DNA of 64,000 nucleotides from Cryptomeria japonica (taxonomy: Eukaryota > Streptophyta > Pinopsida > Cupressales > Cupressaceae), in assembly GCF_030272615.1 (NCBI RefSeq), contig NC_081415.1:264587925-264651924 (forward strand), written 5' to 3'. Within the stretch, counting starts at the first letter, position 1. Every line of letters starts with the position of its first letter. The notes under the pieces were generated by a model, which had not been told where the DNA came from, searched no databases, and saw nothing but the letters and a program-made list of their open reading frames with translations. Position numbers and translations under genes: made by a program. Below are positions 34,901-46,464 of this stretch, one piece after another.

Positions 34901-35302
34901 AGGATGGCTTTGAATGGGCTAGAATTGCGGAGAACCAGACTGCATTCGATGAGGCTCTAAAGAAGTTGATCAAGGAACTCAGGGACAACAGAGGTCCCTA
35001 CTTTGATAAGTTCGAGATGTTTACCCAGGTCCTAGAGCGGAAGAAGGTGGTGTGGATGGAAGGCCCACAAGGATGGACAACATGGTTGGAAAACCAGGAT
35101 GAGATTCTACAATAGGTGTTTAGTAGCTCTTTAGTTGATGTTTATGGATCACTATATATACTCTTTCTTGTAACTTTTTTTTGGTAGGAGGATGTCTATG
35201 TTCAGTCGGATAATCTCTCTGGTTGATGGTTGAGGCTCTGCCTCCCATGCTCATTTTTGTATAAACTCTCCTTATTTTGGTCTCTCGATATTTAATATAA
35301 AA
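31958..35302 (+). mobile_element. LINE-B: 5'-truncated LINE, nearly open ORF2
   Basis: Lies between the long direct repeats and ends in a short A run after tttaatat. It starts inside ORF2, after the endonuclease. The 3' UTR is about 190 bases. The two lesions and the near-identical TSD make it the best-preserved LINE in the window. It lacks an RNase H domain, unlike LINE-A, -C and -D, so it belongs to another family. Confidence 0.9.
31981..35115 (+). pseudogene. LINE-B ORF2: reverse transcriptase with C-terminal extension
   Basis: One frame runs from the truncation point to the stop at 35113-35115, broken only by TGA at 33460-33462 and TAG at 33799-33801. Motifs: KAPGPDGLPVEFY near 32510, WRPITLLN near 32690, FEKAYDRVEW near 32900, RQGCPLARALF near 33070, FVDDTALF near 33210, YLGIPF near 33410. 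The zinc-binding RT tail (PIPTKIKCFKW, CSICRKLE, MRHIFFDC) is at 34440-34580. The last 95 or so codons after the usual ORF2 end (from about 34830) form a charged extension with WARIAEN and WTTWLEN that I cannot assign. There is no RNase H. Confidence 0.9.
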
Positions 35303-35348
35303 AAATTAGTAAATTTATAATTTTTTAATACACAAAGATATGTAGAAA
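35303..35348 (+). repeat. 3' target-site duplication of LINE-B
   Basis: Second copy of the 46-47 bases at 31911-31957, next to the A run at the element end. Confidence 0.85.
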
Positions 35349-35591
35349 TTTTTTAATCTGTTGTAAAACTTTACGTGATTGGTAAAGAGGATTTTTATGG
35401 ACTTTTTGGATTAGATGAAATATTTAGATTTTTAAAATTCAAGTTTTAATTATTATGGAAAATTAATGAAAAACTTGATGATTATTAATGGTAAATTTTA
35501 GTTTTATGGTTCTTGGTAAAATCTTGAAAATAAGATTTTTTAGGCTTTTGAATGTTTGAGATTATAGTATTTTGTGACAAATGAAATTATT

Positions 35592-36169
35592 TAGTGTTTG
35601 AATATCACTATAGTGATTTTATTGTGTTAGGATATTTATCATGTCCTATTTATCAAGATGTTAATTGAAAAACCTTTAGCTTAATATCATATTTCTCTTA
35701 ACCTATTACGATAAGCAAGAGATATAATTCAATAATTCAGCTTTAATTGTCTAAAAGTAACTTTAAATTATATTCATAACTTGTGTTTTATTAATAACAA
35801 TGTTGTTCTAAAAGAGGAACCAAAAAGTGTTAGCAAGGATGGAGTATAAAGTTATGTTTTTTAAAAAGTTTTTCTAGAGATTTATTTTGGAGGGATAAGG
35901 GGGGTATAATATCTGATTTTCTCAAAAGTGCCTATAAAAGAAAGGTTTTAGGCAAAGGAAAAAATATTCCACTTTTTATCAAATATTTGTTATCGAAGAT
36001 TGAATTTTATTCATTATTTTAACCTTATGATGAAAACCTTCCTATTCATCCAAGTAATTACATCCAAGAATTACATGTGTGTTGTAAAGATTGAATTTGT
36101 GAGTGAAAATCTTCATCTCTATTTGAGTAATTCCATTTAGAGATGATCAAGGTGTTGATCAGTTGAAGA

Positions 36170-36221
<52 letters not shown>

Positions 36222-36581
36222 TTTAGGCAAAGGAAAAAATATTCCACTTTTTATCAAATATTTGTTAAATTGAATTTTATTCATTATTTTAACCTTATGA
36301 TGAAAACCTTCCTATTCATCTAAGTAATTACATCCAAGTAATTACAAGATTGAATTTGTGAGTGAAAATCTTCGTCTCTATTTGAGTAATTCCATTTAGA
36401 GATGATCAAGGTGTTGATCAATTGAAGATATTTATAGTTTCAGTAGTATTAGTAGTAGTAGTAGTAGTAATTCCATTTAGAGATGATCAAGGTGTTGATC
36501 AATTGAAGATATTTATAGTTTCAGTAGTAGTAGTAATTCCATTTAGAGATGATCAAGGTGTTGATCAATTGAAGATATTTA

Positions 36582-36672
<91 letters not shown>

Positions 36673-36891
36673 CGTAGTCGTAGTAGTCGTAGTAGTGGTA
36701 GTAGTGGTAGTAGCATGTCAATTTTAGCAATTGTACATCTAAAGTTAGAGATGATCAAGGTGTTGATCAATTGAAGATATTTATAGTAGTAGTAGTAGTA
36801 GTAGCATGTCAATTTTAGCAGTTGTACATCTAAAGTTGTATGTTAGCATTCAGTAGTTGCATGTCAATTTTAGCAGTTGTACATCTAAAGT

Positions 36892-36933
<42 letters not shown>

Positions 36934-37052
36934 CAGCAGCATGTTAGTGACCAGTAATTGCATTAGTGTTTGACAACTACATATCAATTTGAATAGTTGT
37001 ATGTTAGCATTCAGTAGTTACATGTCAATTTTAGCAGTTGTACATCTAAAGT

Positions 37053-37130
<78 letters not shown>

Positions 37131-37783
37131 CAGTAGTAGCATCATGTTAATGACCAGTAATTGCATTAGTGTTTGACAACTACATATCAATTTGAATAGT
37201 TGTATGTTAGCATTCAGTAGTTGCATGTCAATTTTAGCAGTTGTAAAGTCAACAATTTAATGCTAGTTTTAATAATTGCATATTAGTTTTCATAGTGGTT
37301 TCCCATTTAAAAGTTTGCATTATTATATGACAATCATATCATTTGATTTGATGTTGATCAAGTATTGTCATTTCTAGTATACCTTGTGATTATTAGAATT
37401 TATATCATTTAGTATATATAGCATAATAATATGATACCTAAAATTTAGAGTTCATTAGCATTTTAGTATTACATATTCAATAAAGTGGTGTTCTATTCAT
37501 ATTTTTTTAATGTTTCTTACAACCATATATCTTTAAGAAAGGTAGATTTAGTTTAATATCAGATGTATAATTATAAAGCTCACATAATTATTATTTTAAC
37601 TAATATTTTCATGTACATGACCAATTGTATAACTATAATTTTTAGTGGTATTTGTAAGTGATTGTATTGTTCTATTTTTTAATCAATTTAGCCTACCATA
37701 TCTATAAAATTACTTCTATAATTGATCATATAGTTTAAGGGTTGAATGCTCATATTTTAGTGGCTAGTAATAATCGTTAATTT
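35592..37783 (+). repeat. Segmental duplication, copy 1 (with TAG expansions)
   Basis: Matches 39276-40292 plus 46335-46464. Both start around tgaatatcactata and end near the phrase gggttgaatgctcatatttt and gttaattt. Copy 1 is longer because of trinucleotide and block expansions at 36168-37133. It holds the undisturbed site (near 37640) into which LINE-C inserted in copy 2. No gene was recognised in it. Confidence 0.85.
36168..37133 (+). repeat. Compound TAG microsatellite and block repeat array
   Basis: At least six runs of (TAG)n, the longest pure run being about 30 repeats at 36582-36671. The runs alternate with copies of gagatgatcaaggtgttgat (five copies, from 36136 to 36770) and of ttttagcagttgtacatcta (36717-37050). 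A unit of about 100 bases with gaccagtaattgcattagtg is present twice (36940 and 37150). The long poly-Val frames here are products of the repeat. Confidence 0.95.
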
Positions 37784-39275
37784 CAGAAATAGATCAAGGA
37801 CATTGAAATATTTGTGATATGACGGAATAATGAATTGAGTAAAATAATAATTAATGTGAGCTAATGAAAGAATAATGATATAGTTTTGGAGTTATCTACT
37901 ATCTTTCATCAATCATGTTGAAATAAAATGAGTAGTGTTGTTGAATAGTAAAGAACAAAATTATTTGAATTAAAAAGTGTTGATACTCCATGTATTACAC
38001 CTATTTCATTTTCTTTTGATCTATTGGATCATGAGTACCCAAATTGTGAATTATTTGTCAAATTTTTATGAGTTGTTTACTCAAGTATAGTTTACATTAA
38101 ATTATTATTATATTATTTATTCACATTACATTATGAATGAATGGTGTGTGAAAATCATGTACAATTATTTTGTAAATTTTGGAGTCTTACTTATGACCTT
38201 AGTTTGTGAGTGAGGATGTTTTTGCTAGTGGTGCATCCATGATATTCTCTCTTTGTAGCTTGGTGCTTGTCTACAATGACATATTAATCTATTATGATTG
38301 GTAGGCAGATAATGACCCCATTGGTACCCTTCTCACAAATCTCTCAGAGCTTGAAGAGTTCTTGATTTAGTATATTGCACTTTGTTTGCATTTATCTCTT
38401 AAATTATATAAAGGTTGTAATCATGTTGTCATTGTATTTAATCTTGTGATTGTCTTGGATTAGGTCTATCCATATATTTTTAAATGTATGATTGTAATTG
38501 TAATTTTTATTTTATTTTATATTTTGGTAGATAATGCATATGTAAGTGAGGTCTTGAGATCCTAGATTAAAGTGATCAATTGTATATTATTGTACTCTAC
38601 TATATGAGGATGAGATTCATTTTCTTTTTTAAAGTGCATGTTGTTTTTTTAATTGTCTTTTCTTACCATCTAATGAAGGATTTAGCATGTTTAGAGAAAC
38701 CTTAATAATAAGATGAATAGATTTAGTTTTCTTATGAAGTTGAAATAAAACTAAAACTATGATATGTTTATCATTTGAATGATACGAGTAGATAAAATCA
38801 AAGATGCAATGTTTAGTAGTAGGAAATATATTTAGGAGTTGCATTGCTATTATATTCTTGTCACATTTGATGTATGATGTCAATGTTTATGAATGGTAAA
38901 TTTATTCTAGTTAAAATTGAATTAGTGGAATTCATGTATGGTTAATATGTCCTAATCAAACTTAGCCTTAATGAAAATATATGTTTCAAACAATTTTTTA
39001 ACAACCCTTTGAACAAATAAGTTACACTAAATGTTAGTGTTAGTTTAATTTAGGCTTTCCTAAGTCTATCCCTCCACTCATCTTGGGTTTTGTACCCTTG
39101 AGTATTTCCTTGAAAGTTAATAATTTAGTGATGTAATTTATGTTTATCTTTAGGAATGTTCTAGATCCTTGGCTTGATCTTGGAACCAGTTTTTATGCTT
39201 CTAAGAACCCCATTGTCCTCTCGAGACCTATTTCTTATTGACAGTCACATGCCTACAATAGAGGCAATTTACAAG
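37784..39275. other. AT-rich spacer between duplication copies; no gene seen
   Basis: Only short frames, no motifs. Nothing on either strand resembles a conserved protein or RNA gene. Confidence 0.5.
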
Positions 39276-40276
39276 TGCTTGAATATCACTATATGATTTT
39301 ATTGTGTTTAGATATTTGTCATGTACTCTTTCTCAAAATGTTAATAGAAAAAACCTTTAGCTTAATATTGAATTTCTCATAAGCTATTAAGATAATATAA
39401 GAGAAATAATTCAATAATTTAACTTTACTTGTCTAAAAAACAATTTTAAATATATGCATAACTTAAAGTTTTTTATTAATAACAATTTTGTTTTAAAAGA
39501 GGAACCAAAAAGTGTCTACAAGGATAAAGTATAAAAGTTATGTTATTTTAAAAGGTTCTTCAAGAGATTTCTTTTGGATTGATAAAAGGGAAAAATAATA
39601 GTTGATTTTCTCAAAAGTGCCTATAAAAAAAAGAAGTTTGGACAAAAGAGAATGTATCAATTTTTTATTCTTAAAGATTGAATTTGTGAATCAAAATCTT
39701 CATCTCTATTTAAATAATTTTGTCTAGAGATTACCAATGTGTTGATCAATTGAAGATCTTTCTAGTTTTAATATTTGCATGTTAATGATGAGAAATTGCA
39801 TTTAATGTTCAACAACTACATATCAATTTTAATAGTTGCATGTTATTGTTTAGTAGTTGAATGTCAATTTTAGCAATTGTATTTTAGTATTCAACAATTT
39901 CATGCTAATTTTAGTAGTTGCATATTATTTTTCATAATGGTTTCTCATTTAGAGGTTTGCATTATTGTATGACAACCATATCATTTGATTTGATGTTTAG
40001 TATTGTCATTTATAGTATACCTTGTGATTATAAAAGAAATTTATCATTTAGTATCTATAGCATAATAACATGATATCTAGAAATTGGAGTTCATTAGCAT
40101 TTTAGTATTGTATATTCGATAGATTGGAGTTTCATTCGTATTTTTTTAATGTTTCATACAATTATATATCTTGAAGAAAGGTAGATTTAGTTTAATATTA
40201 GATGTATAAAATTATAAACCTCACATAATTGTTATTTCAACTAATATTTTCATACATGAACAATTGTACAACTATA

Positions 40277-40292
40277 ATTTTTAGTGGTGTTT
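40277..40292. repeat. Target-site duplication of LINE-C (at its 3' end)
   Basis: atttttagtggtgttt is repeated exactly at 46319-46334. Copy 1 of the segmental duplication has the site once (tttttagtggtatttgtaag near 37640). Confidence 0.9.
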
Positions 40293-40397
40293 TTTTGAAT
40301 AAAGGGATAAAAACTTTATTAATAATCAGAATACAACATTATAAAAGAAAACTAGAGCCCCGAAGCTCCAGAAGAGTACGACACTCCTGACTAAGGA

Positions 40398-43300
40398 TCA
40401 ACCAGCTTCATAACTATCCATATCCTTAGCAAAGATCTTATGCAAGTCCTGACAGTAATTCGGGGGGAGATGCTCCCAACCCTCAACTTTCCAATCATCG
40501 CCATTTCCCGAGGCCCACTTATCCAAGCAATCAGCTGCCCTGTTCCATTCCTGAGGAATGTGGATGAAGGACACCTTCTCCATCATAGCACTAATTTGTA
40601 AAATCTGGTGAACAATCCCTGCCAACTGCCAATTAATCCCAGTCACCTTCTACTCATTCAACAAGTTAACAATAATCTGCGAATCCAATTCGCAGATAAC
40701 CTTACGCCACCCCAACTCAAAAGAAGGCTCCAGGGCATAGAAAATTGCTAATCCCTCCATAAAATTATTAGACTGTTGCCCTTTTTGAACTGAAAAGAAG
40801 AAAACCACAACCCCCATACAATCCCTACCAACCCCCCAATCCCAGTAGGGCCCGAATTACCCCGAGAGGAGCCATCGGTGTTAATATTTATGAAATCATC
40901 CCGAGGGGGCAACCACTTTCCTTCCCTTTGGACCTTCTGCTTCGCACGTCTACCTCTCCTGGCACAAGCTGAGACAAGAGGCATCTCTTGCAAACCCAAC
41001 CTACTCACAATATCAACCTCTCCTCTATCCAAAGGAAAATTCACCTCACATTTAGCTTCCACCATCTCTTGGATCATGCCAATGATTCTACACCACACTT
41101 GTTGAACTAATAGTCTGACATCCCTAAAGATCCTCCTATTCCTCTCTAACCAAATCTGCCATAGTATAAAAATGGGCCCAATGTGCCAGACAGTCTAGAG
41201 AAAAGAGGACAAAATAGGAGGCCTGCCCAAACTGCTCCAAAACTCCACCAAAGAATCTGCATGAACATAGGGATGCTTCCACGCCCCCCACCAATAATGC
41301 CAGAGGAGCAACGAGAAAGGGCATCTGAAGAACAGGTGAGAGGAATCCTCTTCTCCATTACCACACAAAACACAGATGGAAGGCCCATGGAACCCACGCT
41401 TGCGTATATTGTCCCAGGTGAGACACCTATTCCAAGCCAAAGTCCAAAAAAAATAGTTACACTTCGGCCAAGAGAAATTGTTCCAAACATATTTTCACCA
41501 GTGCACCTCCCTCCCCTCCAAGTGATGGAACAACAGCTGCAACAATAAAAACACCCTTAGGATTCAGGGACCAAGCAAGTCTATCCCTATCCTTAAGGGA
41601 ACTATAGTGTTTACTAGCCAAAATGCCATAAAGCTCAGCGCAGTCTTCCTCCATATCAATAACGGACCATTCATTAGGAACCTTCCATCACACCATCTCC
41701 AATTGCCCATACCTATAACCAGACTTAAAGTCGCTCACTCTAGATCACCTTGCCTTCAAGAACCTCTGGAAAAGATTCCCTAAATTAGGAAACTAATCAA
41801 TAATGGGGGGATAGTCATCCCAAGAATCAAACCAAAAAAGCACTTCTCCCTTCTTACAGATTCAAAAAAAGACCTCCTTTTATCAAGGTAGCCCCTTTCT
41901 TGAGAGTACTCCAAATCGTAGAGCCTTTTCCCACAAGCGAATATCTTGAAATTTTCTATTTCGGGATCCTCTGCATATACTTGCAAGACAAAATCCTAGC
42001 CCAACTTTGATCTTGTTCAACACACCACCTCTAGTACAATTTAGCCACCAAAGCCTCCCCAAATAAAGAAGACTGCCTTAAGCCAAGCCCCCCCAAGTGC
42101 TTTGAGCTGCACACCAAGTCCCAATTGACAAGACTCCATTTATGGGAGAATTGCCTTGTCAAAGAATCCAATTCCTTCATAAACCACTTTGGGGCCACTT
42201 GGAGCATACACCTATAAATCGGAAGAGCATGAACCATCGACTGGATCAATTGAACCCACCCAGCAAAGGATAACCATCTATGAGTCCAACGTTCAACCTT
42301 CCTAGGAAATTTGTATAGAATACCTTGCTAAGAGTCCCTGAGAGGATTACCAGCAAAGATAGGAATACCCAGGTAAGTCAAGGGAAGAGACCCGACCTGG
42401 AATCTCAAGATATTAGCAATCCTCATCTGAATAGTTCTCAGCATATTGAAGAAGATAATGGAATATTTATCCACATTGATCAACTTGCCCGAAGCCCCAA
42501 TATAGACATCCAAAATTTTACGCAGATTTATAGCTTCACTGATCCTAGCTAGTCCTATCAGGGCCATATCATCCATAAACTACAAATGGGACTACGGAGG
42601 TATGCCATTACCCCAACTCCAACCATGAATAGTACCAAGCCCCACATTATACTTAATCAATCTCCCCAGACCCTCAGCCAGGAGAATGAATAAGTACGGG
42701 GAAAGAGGGTCCCCTTGATGCAAGCCCCTAGACGCACCAAATAGCTTCGTGTGATCTCCATTAATTAGCACCAAGAATGAGGTAGACGAAACACAACTCA
42801 TAACCCATTGGATCCATTCATCAACAAAACCAAAAGCCCTAAGAATCTTCTGGAGAAAGGACCATCGAACTCTATCATAAGTCGTTGCCATGTCCAGCTT
42901 GATAAACATAGCTTTTTCCTTGGAAGCTGTCATAGAATGAATGGTCTCGGTAGTGATAACCACTCCATCCAAGATTTGATGGCCCTGCACAAACCCACTT
43001 TTCTCTTCTGAAATGACCCCCCCAAGCCAATTCTTCAACATTTCCGCTATCAACTTAGAAATAATCTTATAAATCACATTACAAAGGGAAATAGGACGGA
43101 ACTAGCCTAATTGGTCAATCCCATCACACTTGGGGATGAGTGCAATGCAAGTCTCATTTAAAGACAGAAGCATCTGCTTACTCCTCTGGGACTCTTAGAC
43201 CACCTCTAATAAGTCCAATTTGATAATATCCCAGAATTGTTGATAGAACTCAATTGGGAACCCATCCGGTCCCGATGCCTTCCCCTTATTCATGTGAAAA

Positions 43301-44631
43301 ACAATCCTCTCAAGTTCATCCAACAAAATGGGGCCCATTAGCTGCTCATTCATCTCCCTAGTAACTAGCGAAGGGATACAAGCAAGAACCTGAATTTCCT
43401 CTTTCGATTCCCCCCGAGAATCCTCCCTAGAAATCTCTTGCAAGGATAAACACTGCTCACCTCTATCATTAGCCAGGATAGGGATGGAATTGTCATGCCT
43501 TCTTGCTTTCATCGAATTGAAGAAGAATGCAGTATTCATGTCTCCCTCTTGAAGCCAGTCAATCCGAGCTCTTCGTTTCCAATAGATTTCCTCCCTAAGC
43601 TCCCACTCCTCTAAAACCTTGACTGCCCTGACTTCCTCCCTCAGCAAGGCTTCTGACAATCCATGCTCTCTAATCTCTCTAGTAATTCCATTCAACTCTA
43701 ATTGAGCAATTGTCTTAGCAAGAGAGAAATTACCAAAACACTGACAATTCCACTGCTTAAGCTGAAACTTAACAAATTGTAGTTGCTTGGCAAAAACACA
43801 CATGGCAGTGCCATATGCTGGCCTCCCTTTCTTCCACCACTCTGCAACCTAAACCTGTAAAGAAGAATCTTGCAACTACATAAGTTGGAATTTGAAAGAA
43901 GGAGAGCGAGCGATCTGAGCAAAAGAGGACACCAATTTGATGGGCTAGTGGTCCGAACCTTTCCAATCTAAAATCTTTGAGCAAGTGGACCATCCCCCAC
44001 CAATCCAAAAATTAGAAACCAGAAACTGATCCAGCCGCTCCGCAATCCAATACTCCCCTAATCTCTTGTTGTTCCAAGTGAACAAACCATTATCGAGATT
44101 GATGTCAACAAGATTTAAGGTTGATAAACTATCCCAAATAAGGAAGAAAGAAGGCTCCAACTGCATAACACCTCCCTTCTTCTCACTCAATTCTATGATG
44201 TCATTAAAATCATCTGCCATAATCCAGGGATGAAAAGGAACAAGCCCACACATAAAAGAAATATGAGACCACAAATTCTGCTTACCCTGAAGATCAGTGG
44301 GGGCATAAATGTTAGTAAGCAGGATATATTCCCCAGTCTCAAGACTAGAGGCCACCCCTGATAAGGATGATCTGGAAGAAACCCACCAAGTAGGGCAAAT
44401 CCTCAAGGGGTTCGAAAGACAGGCCACACCTCCAGAGGATCCAACTGCCCCAATACACTGGCATTCACCTCTCCCCCATAGCGTAGGCACCAAACCCAAC
44501 ATACATTCTACTGAAAGTTTAGTTTCTTGCAAGAAAAGGACATCAGGAGAATGACTCCTAATCAATTCCAGAACAAATTTTTGTCTAGGGCCATTGTTCA
44601 AGCCCCTCACATTCCATGAAAGCACAATCAT
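40398..44631 (-). pseudogene. LINE-C ORF2: endonuclease, reverse transcriptase, RNase H (broken)
   Basis: Endonuclease 44631-43945 (WNVRGL, QETKL, a changed GDFN as DDFND, and SDH just before a TAG). RT part 1 is 43803-43195 (GKASGPDGFPIEFY), followed by a stop. RT part 2 is 43077-42592 (LDMATTYDRVRW with a changed KAYD motif, and HQGDPLSP), followed by a stop. FMDD lies near 42570, in the place of F/YADD. Later pieces hold YLGIPIF (42380), the zinc-binding tail CVLCGNGEEDSSHLFFRC (41380), RNase H NTDGSSRGNSG (40880) and its C-terminal HIPQEWNRAAD (40540). At least seven stops or shifts are present. Confidence 0.9.
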
Positions 44632-46285
44632 CTCATGGGATTAGAAAAATGAGAATATAGAGTCTTTACTGACCCTGACTCAACCAAGTTCTCCCCCATC
44701 AATTTAATCTTATCCAAATCCTTCTTTCTGCCAACCTTTGAGTTCTTATCCATTGCACCTTTCTTGATATCTTTCTGAAGAAGACCTAGGTGTAAAGAGA
44801 TCTTATTACTTTTAACCCTAGCAAAGTCCAATTTATGTGTTGTAGGAGAAACATTCCCACCAGCTATCTTCATTCCAGCACTAGAGTTGGGTCCCATATG
44901 AGCCAATACCTACTGATCCATCTCCATCTGTTGACTTCCAACCTCCTGCAGACCCTGGGTAGGATCCTCCTCCTGACATTCCTGCATAGATCTTTTTTGT
45001 CCATAGTTCCTATTCTTTGTCTTAACTGGGACAAAGCCATCAGCTCCCATAGTCACACCAAACATGGGAGTAGTACCTTTATCAACCCCATCAAGGTTAC
45101 GAGATAGTTGTTGAGGCTGATGCACAACCGGTGTAGAACTAGGGCACTTGCACTGCAAATGACCATACTCATGACATAGGCAACACCGAAATGGAAAGGT
45201 CTCATAATCCAGTTGTTAGACCCAAGAATAAGAGCCCGCAGACATATTTATAGCATCTGGCAAAGGCTTACTAAGATCAATTTCAACATAGATATGAGTG
45301 AAAGTCATTACCTTTCTCCCCAAGGTTTGTGATGAAGATCCAACAGGCTTCCCAAGCAATGAAGCTATAATCCGCAACACATCCTCCCGACAACATTCCA
45401 CCAGAAAATGAGGTTATCTAACCCAAATTGGGACCCAATTCAAGAGTTCCTCCGGAGGGTTAAATTTTGCATGCCAAGGTTTGATGAACAACCCCACCTG
45501 GTTATAAAAATATGGGCCTCCTTCAAATACCCTATTGTGATCCTCCATGCAATTGAATGTAACCATGAAGTAATTGTTTGCAAGCAACATGATATCCATT
45601 TCCCCTTCTGGTGCCCAAGTCCTCTGAGCCCAATTTTCCAGAAATTGCAACGAAATCCTCATCCCCAAAAATTTGCAGTAAAGTGAATGCTTTGAAAAAT
45701 ATTCAAACATCCTCTGCAATCATCTTAGGCGGAATTACCAATTTCAGCCTCTCTTTGCATCTCTCTAGATAGTCGTTAAACTTCAAAATTTGGGATCCAT
45801 TGGATACACCAGTACCGACAACCCTTGAGTCGGGAGCAAAAAGATTATTATCAAAAGTCTTAATGCCATGATTTGGGGATTGTGAACCCAAAGCTGCTCA
45901 AAAATCCAAGCTAGGAGAAGCCTCTGAAGCCACTTCTCATGAACCAACCATCATGCACGATAGAAAAACCCCCACCCCAAACAGAAATGGGAAATGAAAA
46001 ACCTCCCCTCGAAAATACCCACCCCTCTCACCTCCCAATCTGCACCAAAGAAGGCTCCCAAACCCGATCCCTCCCAAACCCTGCCTACACCACCAACCGC
46101 AACAACAAACTGAGACCTGGGGACCAAACGCCCCGACACCCCCGAGCTACCACCTACAGCAACCAAAAAACAAAAGTCTCCCCCTCCCTGCAACAATGCT
46201 TAGAATCCCCTTGCATGAAAGCCAACACGAGCTAGGGCCCGGATGACCTAGCTCGGCCTCTGCAAACGTTGCCTTCGCACGCCAT
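44628..46285 (-). pseudogene. LINE-C ORF1 (DUF4283-type with CCHC zinc knuckle, broken)
   Basis: The first ATG on the minus strand is at 46285, 33 bases from the element 5' end. The part 45719-45414 is the DUF4283-like domain (FLENWAQRTW, VFEGGPYFYNQVGLFIKPW). Near 45190-45150 a complete zinc knuckle, CCLCHEYGHLQCKC, fits C-x2-C-x4-H-x4-C. The tail is Lys-rich. Several stops and shifts break the first half. The last four bases, ATGA (44631-44628), hold both the ORF2 start and the ORF1 stop. Confidence 0.85.
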
Positions 46286-46318
46286 CATCTCGAGATTGAA
46301 TGTACTATAGCCTTGACC

Positions 46319-46334
46319 ATTTTTAGTGGTGTTT
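46319..46334. repeat. Target-site duplication of LINE-C (at its 5' end)
   Basis: Exact copy of the 16 bases at 40277-40292. Confidence 0.9.
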
Positions 46335-46464
46335 GTAAGTGATTGTATTGTTCCTTTTTTTTAATCAATTTAGCCTATTGCATCTATAAAATTACTTCTA
46401 TAATTGATGAAATAGTTTAAGGGTTGAATGCTCATATTTTAGTTCCTAGTAATAGTTGTTAATT

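Larger units (their letters stand above)
40293..46318 (-). mobile_element. LINE-C: full-length, decayed plant LINE
   Basis: The element is 6.0 kb, with exact 16-bp TSDs and an empty site in the paralogous copy. The 5' end is at 46318 and the 3' end at 40293, where the minus strand shows AATAAA and a short A run. Gene order is ORF1 (zinc knuckle), then ORF2 (endonuclease, RT, zinc-binding tail, RNase H). Its GC content is clearly higher than that of the flanks. Many stops and frameshifts are present. Confidence 0.93.
39276..46464 (+). repeat. Segmental duplication, copy 2 (split by LINE-C)
   Basis: 39276-40292 and 46335-46464 together match copy 1. This copy has no TAG expansion: after gatcaattgaagatctttct it goes straight on to the shared sequence. 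Confidence 0.85.

Noticed and set aside
36422-36727. 101-residue frame of mostly valine on the plus strand, and similar Tyr/Leu frames on the minus strand
   Set aside because: Translations of the TAG microsatellite, not genes.
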